The position numbers and the translations under genes were made by a program. Source: an uncultured Lachnospiraceae bacterium (GTDB taxonomy: Bacteria; Bacillota; Clostridia; Lachnospirales; Lachnospiraceae). Taken from it: a DNA stretch of 62,169 nt. The notes beneath the pieces were generated by a model. The model saw only the letters and a program-made list of their open reading frames with translations, searched no databases and had not been told where the DNA came from. Positions within the stretch are counted from its first letter, which is position 1. Each line of letters begins with the position of its first letter. Shown one piece after another: positions 8,249 through 15,684 of this stretch. Where the stretch lies: assembly GCA_905235745.1 (NCBI GenBank), contig CAJOMN010000017.1, positions 1-62,169 of the forward strand, in the 5' to 3' direction.

Positions 8249-8277
8249 TTGAATATGATTGCCAAACCTACTATAAT
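8249..8277 (+). promoter_or_regulatory. Promoter of the plus-strand accessory operon
   Basis: TTGAAT (8249-8254) and a perfect TATAAT (8272-8277) are separated by 17 bases. The following gene starts 40 bases downstream behind GGAGGGATGATTT. This is the only clear plus-strand promoter I see in the window. Confidence 0.7.
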
Positions 8278-8316
8278 TAAAACATCCATTTAAAATCAGC
8301 ACAGGAGGGATGATTT

Positions 8317-9597
8317 ATGAACACAAAGAAAATAGTAGCATTATTAATAATAACTCTATCTTTTGTTTTGGGATTCAAAACGGAGGCTAACGCAGGACTA
8401 TCTGACATCTTTTCAAAGAAACTGGATACTCCAAATCAATTTAAAAGCCAGTGGATAGGTGATGACTTTTGTGTCACGTGGGGAAGAGTTGCTAATGCAG
8501 GCGGCTATAGGGTAACTTATGACGGCAAAACACAGGATGTGACTGAAGCTAATTTCAAATTTAAGCCATCTCAAAAGACTGGATCAATCTCTGTCCAGGC
8601 AATTCCTTCAAAAAGCGAAAATAAATACAAAGCATCAAACGCAGCTAATTATTCCTTTAGTTTTAAAGAGTTACCTGCTCCCACAAAGTACTCTTATTAT
8701 CAAGATGGAGAAGCCTTAGTATTTACAATCATAGATGGACGTAGCGATGGCGGATATAAAATTACAAATGATAACAATGGTATGGCATTTACTATTCCAA
8801 GTGATGATCCTACTTTCTATAAAGCACTCAACGCGGAAGAAAAAGAATTAGGATTCATAGACAATGTCCATATAAGTGTACGCGCATTGCCTGACCAAAA
8901 TGATATTAACAAAATACAGTCTCCCGTTGCAGTTATTTCCGACGACTTTCCTATTACTAAGTATATCTGGATAAATGATCTATATAACGCCTCTCTCCTG
9001 AGCAAAAACGACTTAGAAGCATGGATGAAGGGATTGGGAGGATCGACTCCAACTATAACAAATGAACTCGGTTACACAGTAGTCACATTTACAGTGAAAG
9101 ATTCCAATAATAGCGGCATAGGTTCCATAATATCAGATATATTAGGCAGTGCCATAGACGGCGCAGTTGGTAATGTTATAGAAAACTCAACTGATATATA
9201 TAATTATTCAATAGACGCTGATTCCAGCCAGGAAATGAAAGAGAGAGCAAAAACCGCTACTGAAGGATCTGCTTTGGCAGGAGCCATAACGGGAATATGG
9301 AATAATAGAAAGGACATCTTCTCAGGCACCGATCGTCATATCTCATACTATTATTTGCCCGATAAAACCGACCGGTCGGCAGTATATATGACCTACGACT
9401 ATATGGTTTCCAACAACAAAGCGCCTGACTTCAGCGATCAAGATTATGATAACAACGAACAATGTTACAAGATTGTAAATACAGGCTTTAATAGAATCAT
9501 TAACTTGAATTACGAAAAGAAAAAAATAAATGGCAAAGACCGCTGGTTAATTTATTGTAAACCCGCCTCATACTACAAGGTTTTCAACATGCAATAA
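8317..9597 (+). CDS. Secreted protein, function unknown
   Basis: A 426-residue protein with a standard signal peptide (MNTKKIVALLIITLSFVLGF, cleavage probably after ANA near residue 27). Residues about 40-115 (WIGDDFCVTWGRVANAGGYR, then TGSISVQAIPSK) look like a fibronectin-III-type beta sandwich, and a second such stretch follows near 120-200. The later part has a glycine-rich helical segment (GSIISDILGSAIDGAVGNVI) that could associate with membrane. No catalytic motif is apparent. The ATG has a strong site (AGGAGGGATGATTT). It is the first gene of a plus-strand set with two membrane coiled-coil proteins and a transglutaminase-like lipoprotein, 14 bases before the next gene. Confidence 0.75.
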   Translation: MNTKKIVALLIITLSFVLGFKTEANAGLSDIFSKKLDTPNQFKSQWIGDDFCVTWGRVANAGGYRVTYDGKTQDVTEANFKFKPSQKTGSISVQAIPSKSENKYKASNAANYSFSFKELPAPTKYSYYQDGEALVFTIIDGRSDGGYKITNDNNGMAFTIPSDDPTFYKALNAEEKELGFIDNVHISVRALPDQNDINKIQSPVAVISDDFPITKYIWINDLYNASLLSKNDLEAWMKGLGGSTPTITNELGYTVVTFTVKDSNNSGIGSIISDILGSAIDGAVGNVIENSTDIYNYSIDADSSQEMKERAKTATEGSALAGAITGIWNNRKDIFSGTDRHISYYYLPDKTDRSAVYMTYDYMVSNNKAPDFSDQDYDNNEQCYKIVNTGFNRIINLNYEKKKINGKDRWLIYCKPASYYKVFNMQ

Positions 9598-9611
9598 ATA
9601 AGGAGAATCAA

Positions 9612-10400
9612 ATGCAGGTTTTATCTATGGAATGCCCCGGATGTGGGGCCAATCTTAAAATAAATCCGACACTAAAGGAAGCGTACTGCCAGTACTGCGG
9701 AACAAAACTTCTTATCGATGGCGTGCAGGCTACCAATATACTTGGACAGCCCGTTGCTGATGAGCATCTATTACAAATGCTCCGCGAAGTAACCCCTCTT
9801 ATATCAGAAAAAGAAGAACTGGAAAGTTCCCTTACTGCTCAAAAAAATGAACTGGAAAGCACGCAAAACAGGATTGACAGTAAAACAATATTCAAAAAAG
9901 TATTTAACCCTCAATATGAACAGATATATAAAAAAGTGCTTATAGCATGTACTGCCATGATAATTATCAGTTTATTATTCGTTAAATCGCTGGGGCTAAC
10001 GTTTGTATTTGTTCTGGCAACAACTGCCATGTGGCAACTGTATAAGAACACCGTCAAATATAGCGGAGAATTAAATCACCTGGCATCAACTAAAGATACA
10101 ATCGAACAGCTTGAAAAAGACATAGCGGAACGTGAAGAAAAACTGAAACCTTATAATATTGATGTCATTCCGTCTCAATACAGGAACGGCACTGCTCTTA
10201 AATTTATATATAATGCACTCAACAGTCAGAGGGCAACCACCATGCAACAGGCTATCAACCTATATGAGGATGATAAAAGGAATAAAAAGTTAGACGCGAT
10301 GCAGGAACAACAGCTTCAAAACCTTAAACGTATAGAAAAGTTGGCTAAAGAAAATGCAGAAATGCGTGCCCAGATCAAAGCAGCCGGCAAAAATAATTAA
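9612..10400 (+). CDS. Zinc-ribbon membrane protein with coiled coils
   Basis: A 262-residue protein. An N-terminal zinc ribbon, CPGCGANLKINPTLKEAYCQ (residues 8-27) with YCGTK following, gives CxxC...CxxC. Next comes a coiled coil (EKEELESSLTAQKNELESTQ), two close transmembrane segments (about 117-150, IACTAMIIISLLFVKSLGL and LTFVFVLATTAMW), and a second coiled coil toward the C-terminus (EDIAEREEKL-like and QLQNLKRIEKLAKENAEMRA). The zinc ribbon should be cytoplasmic. Such proteins often assist secreted or membrane partners, but the role here is unknown. The start is behind AAGGAGAATCAA, 14 bases after the secreted-protein gene. The zinc-ribbon plus membrane design recurs at 17.4-20.1 kb. 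Confidence 0.75.
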   Translation: MQVLSMECPGCGANLKINPTLKEAYCQYCGTKLLIDGVQATNILGQPVADEHLLQMLREVTPLISEKEELESSLTAQKNELESTQNRIDSKTIFKKVFNPQYEQIYKKVLIACTAMIIISLLFVKSLGLTFVFVLATTAMWQLYKNTVKYSGELNHLASTKDTIEQLEKDIAEREEKLKPYNIDVIPSQYRNGTALKFIYNALNSQRATTMQQAINLYEDDKRNKKLDAMQEQQLQNLKRIEKLAKENAEMRAQIKAAGKNN

Positions 10401-10479
10401 GAATTCGTAGAAGCTTTTGTATTCAGAAAGATACTCACAGTTGATAATTGCCTAAAATAAAGCCTTGGAGGATACAAAA

Positions 10480-10770
10480 ATGGAAAACCTGTTTGGGATA
10501 ATAATTATACTCTTCTTTTTTTTGACTTATAAAATCGTTCACAACGCTGACAAAAACTATTACAAAAGTGATGCTGCCAAATGGGAACGAAAAGTAAGAG
10601 AATCAACACAAAGAGATTATGAAAATTACCTGGCTAAAAAACAAAAGAAAAAGGAACTTTTGCATCAAGCTGATATGTTCGACGATCAATCAAGATACGG
10701 ATCAATCCGAGAGCGAAGAGAACTAAAGAAACAGGCTGAGGATTTAAGGCGAAAAGCCGGCAGATTATAA
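10480..10770 (+). CDS. Small membrane-anchored coiled-coil protein
   Basis: A 96-residue protein with one N-terminal membrane segment (MENLFGIIIILFFFLTYKIV) and a highly charged helical remainder rich in K, R, E and Q (QRDYENYLAKKQKKKELLHQ), ending in AEDLRRKAGRL. I start it at the ATG at 10480, eight bases after TTGGAGG; a TTG at 10465 would sit on the ribosome site itself. No family recognised. It lies 79 bases after the zinc-ribbon gene and probably belongs to the same transcript. Confidence 0.65.
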   Translation: MENLFGIIIILFFFLTYKIVHNADKNYYKSDAAKWERKVRESTQRDYENYLAKKQKKKELLHQADMFDDQSRYGSIRERRELKKQAEDLRRKAGRL

Positions 10771-10811
10771 AATATCACACTGACTTTTGGATTAAGAAAG
10801 GAGACTCTATT

Positions 10812-11051
10812 ATGTTTGGAATGTTTGTATCGTTATCCTCTAAAGCAACCTAGCGCGTAATTCTGACTATACTGCAATTCCGAAAAAAGAATACAAAAAC
10901 TAATCGACAAACACGGAATAGACGTATTCAATGCGCAGCTCAACGAACTCAACGACTTTAATAATATGATGATAGAAACTAATGAACGATTGGAAAGAGC
11001 AGGGATGGCTGAGGATTTAAGGCAAATCAAAGACCAACTCTACCGATTATA
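10812..11051 (+). pseudogene. Disrupted small ORF
   Basis: A good ribosome site (AAAGGAGACTC) and ATG at 10812 open a frame that stops after 12 codons (MFGMFVSLSSKAT). In another frame the same stretch encodes CNSEKRIQKLIDKHGIDVF and continues QLNELNDFNNMMIETNERLE to a TAA at 11051, a helical charged protein like its neighbour. The ribosome site, broken start and good downstream frame suggest a small gene hit by a frameshift, or a much-decayed paralogue. Confidence 0.45.
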
Positions 11052-11117
11052 ATAATGCAAATCAATACGGAGGAAGACCAGACAAACATAGTTTCTATTA
11101 TATAAGGGAAATATACT

Positions 11118-12416
11118 ATGGCGCATAAAAAGAACTTTATTTCAATGATATCAGTGACCCTCGCAATATGCTTGCTTGTAGGATGCTCGGGTGAAAGCAA
11201 TATAAATCAAGGACGTTCGCTGTTTGAATTCGGCTTCGCCGAATGGGGGCTCGCGGCGCCCCTCGCCGGGGCAGCATCCCGAACAAGTTCAGGATATCAG
11301 ACAGGTTCTTCCCACGAAGTAGGTCCCTCCTATATGCATCCTACGGAAGTGCAGAGAGATGTTCTTTCGAAAGAACGCACTCAAACCGTGTGTTCTGCCA
11401 AGCGTCTTAACGACGATAGTATCTTATGTTATGCTGTTTCGGACAACAGAACATTTGGCACGACGGGCACGGGTGAACATGTAGATTTCGAGGCACTGCT
11501 TGGAATCAAAATAACAACAAAGGGTTCACAATTATCGGTCAAGGCTTACGCAAATAACGATAAGAACGTTCCCAAAGATGGTATCACAATTTTGAGAATA
11601 GATGTGGAAGACAGCAAAACTTCACAAAAGTCCAAACTTGTTATTGCAGAAAGCTTTAGTCTTAACAAGGTCGTATCGTATGATTGTGCAAAGCTTGCAA
11701 ACGGAATCTATCGGGTAGACGCAGAGTTCGATAAGATTACAACTTACGGTTATGTCACCAAGGACGCAACAGGAATCCACACCTGTAGAACCTGTTTTAG
11801 CAAGAGCGACAAAGAACTTCAGGAGAAATTCGATAAGGCATTTGCAAAAATCAAACCCGAAGATAACCTTTCGATAAAGAACTTATCATACCCTTCGACA
11901 CACAGAGAATATTACAACGCCGCAGACGACCTTTGCAAACTTACGGACACAATCGTAAAAGACGAGTGGAGCGATGAACTCAAGACGTATGCGATTTTCG
12001 AGTATATGAACAGACATTGGGCGTACGACGGTTGGTACGCCAACCAAGGTTACGGAAAACATTATAACAGGTTCGGCGGAACATGGACAGACCCGAGAGC
12101 ATTCTTACCCGAATCAAAAGTCGGGTGCTGTACCGACTTTGCAAATTCAGCCGTAATCATGTTACGATATCTTGGCATACCCGCGTGCGGACTTGACAGC
12201 GAATCAGCCAATCACATGTGGTGTGCCGCATACCTTAACGGAGAATGGGTATCATTCGACGGCTCGAATCTTGTTGCACATACATGCAACGATGAAGACA
12301 CCGACCCGTCCCAATGGAAGAAACACGGCTGTGACTTCGACTCATACTACGGCAACAAACAGTTTACCGACGACATGGTAATCAACAGTAAAGAACTACG
12401 TACGTATAGCAACTGA
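11118..12416 (+). CDS. Transglutaminase-like lipoprotein
   Basis: A 432-residue lipoprotein: signal sequence with lipobox LLVGC, lipidated Cys near residue 23. The C-terminal third is a transglutaminase-like cysteine-protease fold with the triad visible: Cys in SKVGCCTDFANSAVIMLRYL, His in ESANHMWCAAYL, Asp in VSFDGSN. Such extracellular domains act as proteases or crosslinkers, often with cell-wall or secreted partners. Residues about 35-75, straight after the lipid anchor, are unusually rich in Gly, Ala and Ser and are encoded by a palindromic repeat also found at 33.5 kb, so the linker appears to contain an inserted element kept in frame. It ends the plus-strand accessory set. Confidence 0.8.
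   Translation: MAHKKNFISMISVTLAICLLVGCSGESNINQGRSLFEFGFAEWGLAAPLAGAASRTSSGYQTGSSHEVGPSYMHPTEVQRDVLSKERTQTVCSAKRLNDDSILCYAVSDNRTFGTTGTGEHVDFEALLGIKITTKGSQLSVKAYANNDKNVPKDGITILRIDVEDSKTSQKSKLVIAESFSLNKVVSYDCAKLANGIYRVDAEFDKITTYGYVTKDATGIHTCRTCFSKSDKELQEKFDKAFAKIKPEDNLSIKNLSYPSTHREYYNAADDLCKLTDTIVKDEWSDELKTYAIFEYMNRHWAYDGWYANQGYGKHYNRFGGTWTDPRAFLPESKVGCCTDFANSAVIMLRYLGIPACGLDSESANHMWCAAYLNGEWVSFDGSNLVAHTCNDEDTDPSQWKKHGCDFDSYYGNKQFTDDMVINSKELRTYSN
11222..11340 (+). repeat. Palindromic element inside the lipoprotein gene (copy C)
   Basis: A GC-rich patch in an AT-rich gene made of consecutive hairpins: ATTCGGC-TTC-GCCGAAT, a CCCC/GGGG stem, then ATCC.GAAC-AA-GTTC.GGAT. The core 11249-11296 matches 33538-33586 at nearly every position (GCTCGC..CGCCCCTCGCC begins both). 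In one hairpin the stem changes from GCAC/GTGC at 33.5 kb to GAAC/GTTC here, a compensatory change. The element is read without stops as part of the protein. Outer borders are approximate. Confidence 0.7.
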
Positions 12417-12439
12417 TTATATGAAATTAATTACTGATC

Positions 12440-12655
12440 CACAGTACCATTTTTGAAGCAATAAAAATCCCATAATACAAATGTATTATTGTTTACACTT
12501 ATATTATGGGATATGTGATGTTCAAGATGTTGGAGATTGTGCGGTCATTCTAAATAAAGGCATCATAATATTTATGGAGCATTTCATCCGTGGTGCCGTA
12601 CACGTTATCGCCCTTGAAATAATCCAAAAGCTCCTCGATACAAAAGCGGAACTCT
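12440..12655. repeat. Duplicated segment R2
   Basis: Counterpart of R1 (7066-7285) in the same orientation. It begins CACAGTACCATTTTTGAAGC, contains the CCCATAATA/TATTATGGG hairpin and covers the 3' end of the intact 99-residue gene. On the minus strand the hairpin is followed by ATTTTTATT, so it probably ends transcription of that gene. Confidence 0.85.
12470..12511 (-). terminator. Hairpin ending the DUF5674 gene pair
   Basis: CCCATAATA and TATTATGGG pair around a long AT-rich loop, and the minus-strand sequence continues ATTTTTATTGC. It lies about 40 bases after the stop of the 99-residue gene and is duplicated in R1. Confidence 0.5.
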
Positions 12656-12849
12656 TCTACTCTATGTTTGTTTTTGGGATCTTCTATAGACAATTCAAGG
12701 AATTCCACGGCTTTATCGCAAAACCCCAATTTGCGTTTTGCATTTCCTTTATTCTTCCAGCTTATAGCCCGTGAGACTTCACTTCCGATATTCGATATTT
12801 GCATTGTCACAGGCATCTCAAACCATGTCTCTCTTATTTGATTATCCAT
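12550..12849 (-). CDS. NIGSEV-type hypothetical protein
   Basis: A 99-residue, mostly helical cytoplasmic protein: NQIRETWFEMPVTMQISNIG then SEVSRAISWKNKGNAKRKLG, later LLDYFKGDNVYGTTDEMLHK. The motif NIGSEV.RAI...KG followed by a helical pair and a D.F.GDN.Y element matches an uncharacterised family I remember from many bacterial genomes; no function is established that I know of. It overlaps the end of the DUF5674 gene by 16 bases, so the two are made together. The tight pairing, small size and location in a decayed accessory region recall a toxin-antitoxin module, but neither has recognisable toxin residues. A broken copy of its 3' end lies at 7.2 kb. Confidence 0.65.
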   Translation of the reverse strand: MDNQIRETWFEMPVTMQISNIGSEVSRAISWKNKGNAKRKLGFCDKAVEFLELSIEDPKNKHRVEEFRFCIEELLDYFKGDNVYGTTDEMLHKYYDAFI

Positions 12850-13184
12850 TTTGCAACTAATTCCTTTATCTTCTCTCTTGCGACAGGATCTGCCACATCT
12901 CTACCGGCCCTCGGATATCCTGCTGCCCTGTTTCGTGGTGGATTGATCATAGAATCATACTCAATCTCGCCATCATAATAAATATTAAAACCATACAACG
13001 CTTCCTGGGACGATCCATTATCCAGCAACATTTGCTCTAGGTCGGAATGTAATTCTGCATTTAATGCAAGAATACCCTTGTCAACATCGGCAACAGCCTT
13101 TACCATCTCGTCTTCATCAAAGAACACTTTGTCCTCAAGATTTGGTAGTTGATTCAGTTCAATTGCCTCATTCACTATGATCAT
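12834..13184 (-). CDS. DUF5674 family protein
   Basis: A 116-residue protein that I recognise as DUF5674 from VKAVADVDKGILALNAELHS, DLEQMLLDNGSSQEALYGFN and the closing segment YDSMINPPRNRAA with VAREKIKELVAKWI. The family is small, cytoplasmic and of unknown function, and is often found beside another small gene in accessory regions. The ATG is nine bases behind AAGGAGG. A TATAAT lies upstream at 13228-13233, within the degenerate repeat R3. It is the first gene of a pair with the 99-residue gene. Confidence 0.7.
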   Translation of the reverse strand: MIIVNEAIELNQLPNLEDKVFFDEDEMVKAVADVDKGILALNAELHSDLEQMLLDNGSSQEALYGFNIYYDGEIEYDSMINPPRNRAAGYPRAGRDVADPVAREKIKELVAKWIIK

Positions 13185-13225
13185 ATTAGCTTCCTCCTTA
13201 TAACATTATTGTAATAGTTCTACCT

Positions 13226-13300
13226 GAATTATAGGATATGTAATGTTTAAGATGTTGTAGATTGTTCGATCATACTAAATAGAAGCATCCTAACAAGATA
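13226..13300. repeat. Degenerate third repeat copy R3
   Basis: TTATAGGATATGTAATGTTT and AAGATGTTGTAGATTGTTCG followed by CATACTAAATAGAAGCATCC align with the central part of R1 and R2 (GGATATGTGATGTTCAAGAT and onward) with about one mismatch in six. It lies upstream of the DUF5674 gene and includes its likely -10 box. Confidence 0.55.
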
Positions 13301-13377
13301 ATACTACAGACATGATTTATAGTCGAGTAGTTTCTCCAATAATTTGTATTTCCCCGATACAGGGCTTTGGCGCAACT

Positions 13378-13404
13378 AAAAAGGGACATATAATGTCCCT
13401 TTTT
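13378..13404. terminator. Bidirectional terminator between secDF and the island
   Basis: AAAAAGGGACAT and ATGTCCCTTTTT are perfect 12-base arms around a 3-base loop, with an A5 before and T5 after, so it works on both strands. On the minus strand it follows the secDF stop by 35 bases. Confidence 0.9.
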
Positions 13405-13438
13405 CAACAAAGCCTCCGGCTGATTATTCATTCATTGC

Positions 13439-15655
13439 TTAATTCTTCGCCCTGACCTTTGAACGCAGTATATACCATATTGAGCTTGCGAGACAGATCG
13501 ACGAATAAGCGCCGCATATGATACCGATCATAAGCGGAAGGGCAAATTCCTTGACAGAGCTTACTCCGAGAATATAGAGCATCGCAACCATGATAAACGT
13601 TGTCAGTGACGTAAACAGACTTCTCGAAAGAGTCTGGTTGACCGCCTCGTTAACCATGACGTCAAGCGATTCCTTTGATGAGGCAAGCTTCTCACGTACC
13701 CTGTCGAATATAACTATCGTCGCGTTGATCGAATAACCTACGATAGTAAGAATACATGCTACAAACGTTGACCCGACCGTAATACGCGCAAGCGCGTAGA
13801 ACGTAACTACGACAAGCACATCGTGGATCAGACATATAACCGAACTTGCGCCGAACCGCAGATCCTTGAACCTGAACCAGATGTATATGAGCATGAGTAC
13901 AGTAGCCACAATAAGCGCAAGTATCGCATCCCTTGACATTTCAGACGATATCGTTGAACTGATCGTCTCGGCAACGATCTTGTCTGCAGGAACTCCGAAG
14001 CTGCTCTCCATTACATCATTGAAACTCTCTCTTTCCGCAACGTTAAGCGCACGGGTCTTGAATATGACTTCATTGGAGCCTGTCACCTTCTGTACCTGAA
14101 CATTGGCATCACCCGTGATCTTCTCTATCTCGGGCACAACATTTGCATCTATATCGGCAAGAGCCATATCCTCATTAAATGTTACATTTGTTGACGTACC
14201 ACCCAGGAACTCCAGACTGAGATTAAGAGCATGGCGTCCCAGCGCCGCGTTTATGATCATCGCTATTATACCGACTGCAATGATAGCCGATGATATGATA
14301 ATGAACACGTTCTTCTTCGCCACAAAATCAATCTGCTTATATTCCCTGGACTTGCCGTACCACTTTTCGTCCCTGATACCGAGCGCATAGAATGATTTTA
14401 ATATAAGCTTTGTAACAAAGAGCGCCGTTATCATTGATACAACGATACCAAGAGCCAGTGTCTGCGCGAAGCCTTTGATCGATCCCGTTCCGATGATCCC
14501 CAGAACAAGTGCTGCGATAAGCGTTGTAACGTTACCGTCTATAATGGCCGAAAGAGCTTTCTTGTAACCGTCATCAATTGCAGATCTGACTGACTTGCCT
14601 GCCGCCAGCTCTTCACGGATCCTGGCAAATGTGATTACATTAGCATCTACCGCCATACCAACCGACAGAACTATACCTGCGATACCCGGAAGGGTAAGCG
14701 TCATATCAAAGAAGTTCAGGCAAAACATAACTACAAGGCAGTACAGTATGAGGGCGATCGACGATGCTGCGCCGGGTATGAAATATACCGCACACATGAA
14801 TACGACGATAAGCGCAAATCCAATGGCACCGGCCTTTAATGATCTTGAGATCGCCTCGCTGCCCAGCTGCGCTCCGACAACATTTGAACGCAGTTCCTCA
14901 AGTTCAAGCTTCAGACCACCGATCCTGATCGTCGAAGCAAGCTGTTCCGCTTCTTCTATCGTCCTCTGGCCGGATATCTGCGCCATGCCGCCCGTGATCG
15001 CGGTCTTGACTACAGGTATCGAAACAGGCTGTCCGTCATAATATATCATGATAGTGTCCTGTGTCTTGGCGGCCTCGGTTGTCGCTTCGGCAAACCTTTT
15101 CGTTCCCTCTTCATCAAGAGTCAGTTCGACGATGTATTCGGTGGAGCCCATATCATTTTTGATAGCGCCGGCTCTCGACTCTACAACGTTTGAACCGGTA
15201 AGCACAACCGATCCGTCCGCTATCAGTTCGTCAATGCTCTTAGAGAGATTACCGAAATTATCGTAGTTACTGTTCCCGTCCGGATCAACATGATTGATAA
15301 AATACAGGCTTCCGGGTCTTCCGAGCTCTTCAAGTACCGCATTTGCATCCGACAGCCCGGGAATCTCTATGTTAACCCTGTCGCTGCCCTCCTTGTAGAC
15401 AAGTGCCTCCGTTGAATAGCCTTCAACCCTCTGCTGCAGCTTGTAGACAGTATCATCCATATCCTCTGCTGACGGCGCCTCTTCGCCGACTGCCTGATAG
15501 GTTATGCTGACTCCGCCCGCAAGATCGAGACCGAGGTGAATACCCCTGGCGCTGCCTACCTGGTCGACACCGATGCCGTACCATACCGAGTAACCGAACC
15601 CGGCAATAAGCAGCACAACAGCCACAAGAGCTATGATTGCATTCCTCTTCTTCAT
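13439..15655 (-). CDS. secDF: Fused protein-export membrane subunit SecDF
   Basis: A 738-residue fusion of SecD and SecF, the proton-driven accessory of the Sec translocase. Six transmembrane segments plus the extracytoplasmic P1 region occur in the SecD half (start MKKRNAIIALVAVVLLIAGF, then GIHLGLDLAGGVSITYQ). The D4-type motif LPGIAGIVLSVGMAVDANVI is clear, with GFAQTLALGIVVSMITALFV. The SecF half follows (LGGTSTNVTFNEDM, then VGYSINATIVIFDRVREKL). I use the ATG at 15655 behind AAAGGAAACAAAACA. Upstream, across 29 bases, is scfB, so secretion and SCIFF maturation genes share an operon. The fusion is common in Gram-positive bacteria. Confidence 0.95.
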   Translation of the reverse strand: MKKRNAIIALVAVVLLIAGFGYSVWYGIGVDQVGSARGIHLGLDLAGGVSITYQAVGEEAPSAEDMDDTVYKLQQRVEGYSTEALVYKEGSDRVNIEIPGLSDANAVLEELGRPGSLYFINHVDPDGNSNYDNFGNLSKSIDELIADGSVVLTGSNVVESRAGAIKNDMGSTEYIVELTLDEEGTKRFAEATTEAAKTQDTIMIYYDGQPVSIPVVKTAITGGMAQISGQRTIEEAEQLASTIRIGGLKLELEELRSNVVGAQLGSEAISRSLKAGAIGFALIVVFMCAVYFIPGAASSIALILYCLVVMFCLNFFDMTLTLPGIAGIVLSVGMAVDANVITFARIREELAAGKSVRSAIDDGYKKALSAIIDGNVTTLIAALVLGIIGTGSIKGFAQTLALGIVVSMITALFVTKLILKSFYALGIRDEKWYGKSREYKQIDFVAKKNVFIIISSAIIAVGIIAMIINAALGRHALNLSLEFLGGTSTNVTFNEDMALADIDANVVPEIEKITGDANVQVQKVTGSNEVIFKTRALNVAERESFNDVMESSFGVPADKIVAETISSTISSEMSRDAILALIVATVLMLIYIWFRFKDLRFGASSVICLIHDVLVVVTFYALARITVGSTFVACILTIVGYSINATIVIFDRVREKLASSKESLDVMVNEAVNQTLSRSLFTSLTTFIMVAMLYILGVSSVKEFALPLMIGIICGAYSSICLASSIWYILRSKVRAKN

Positions 15656-15684
15656 TGTTTTGTTTCCTTTCAAAACCCTGGTTA

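Noticed and set aside
7066-13300. Integrative element with integrase or transposase in the island
   Set aside because: I found no recombinase, transposase, terminal inverted repeats or tRNA-linked attachment site. The tRNA at 25.8 kb is not near and shows no duplicated 3' end.
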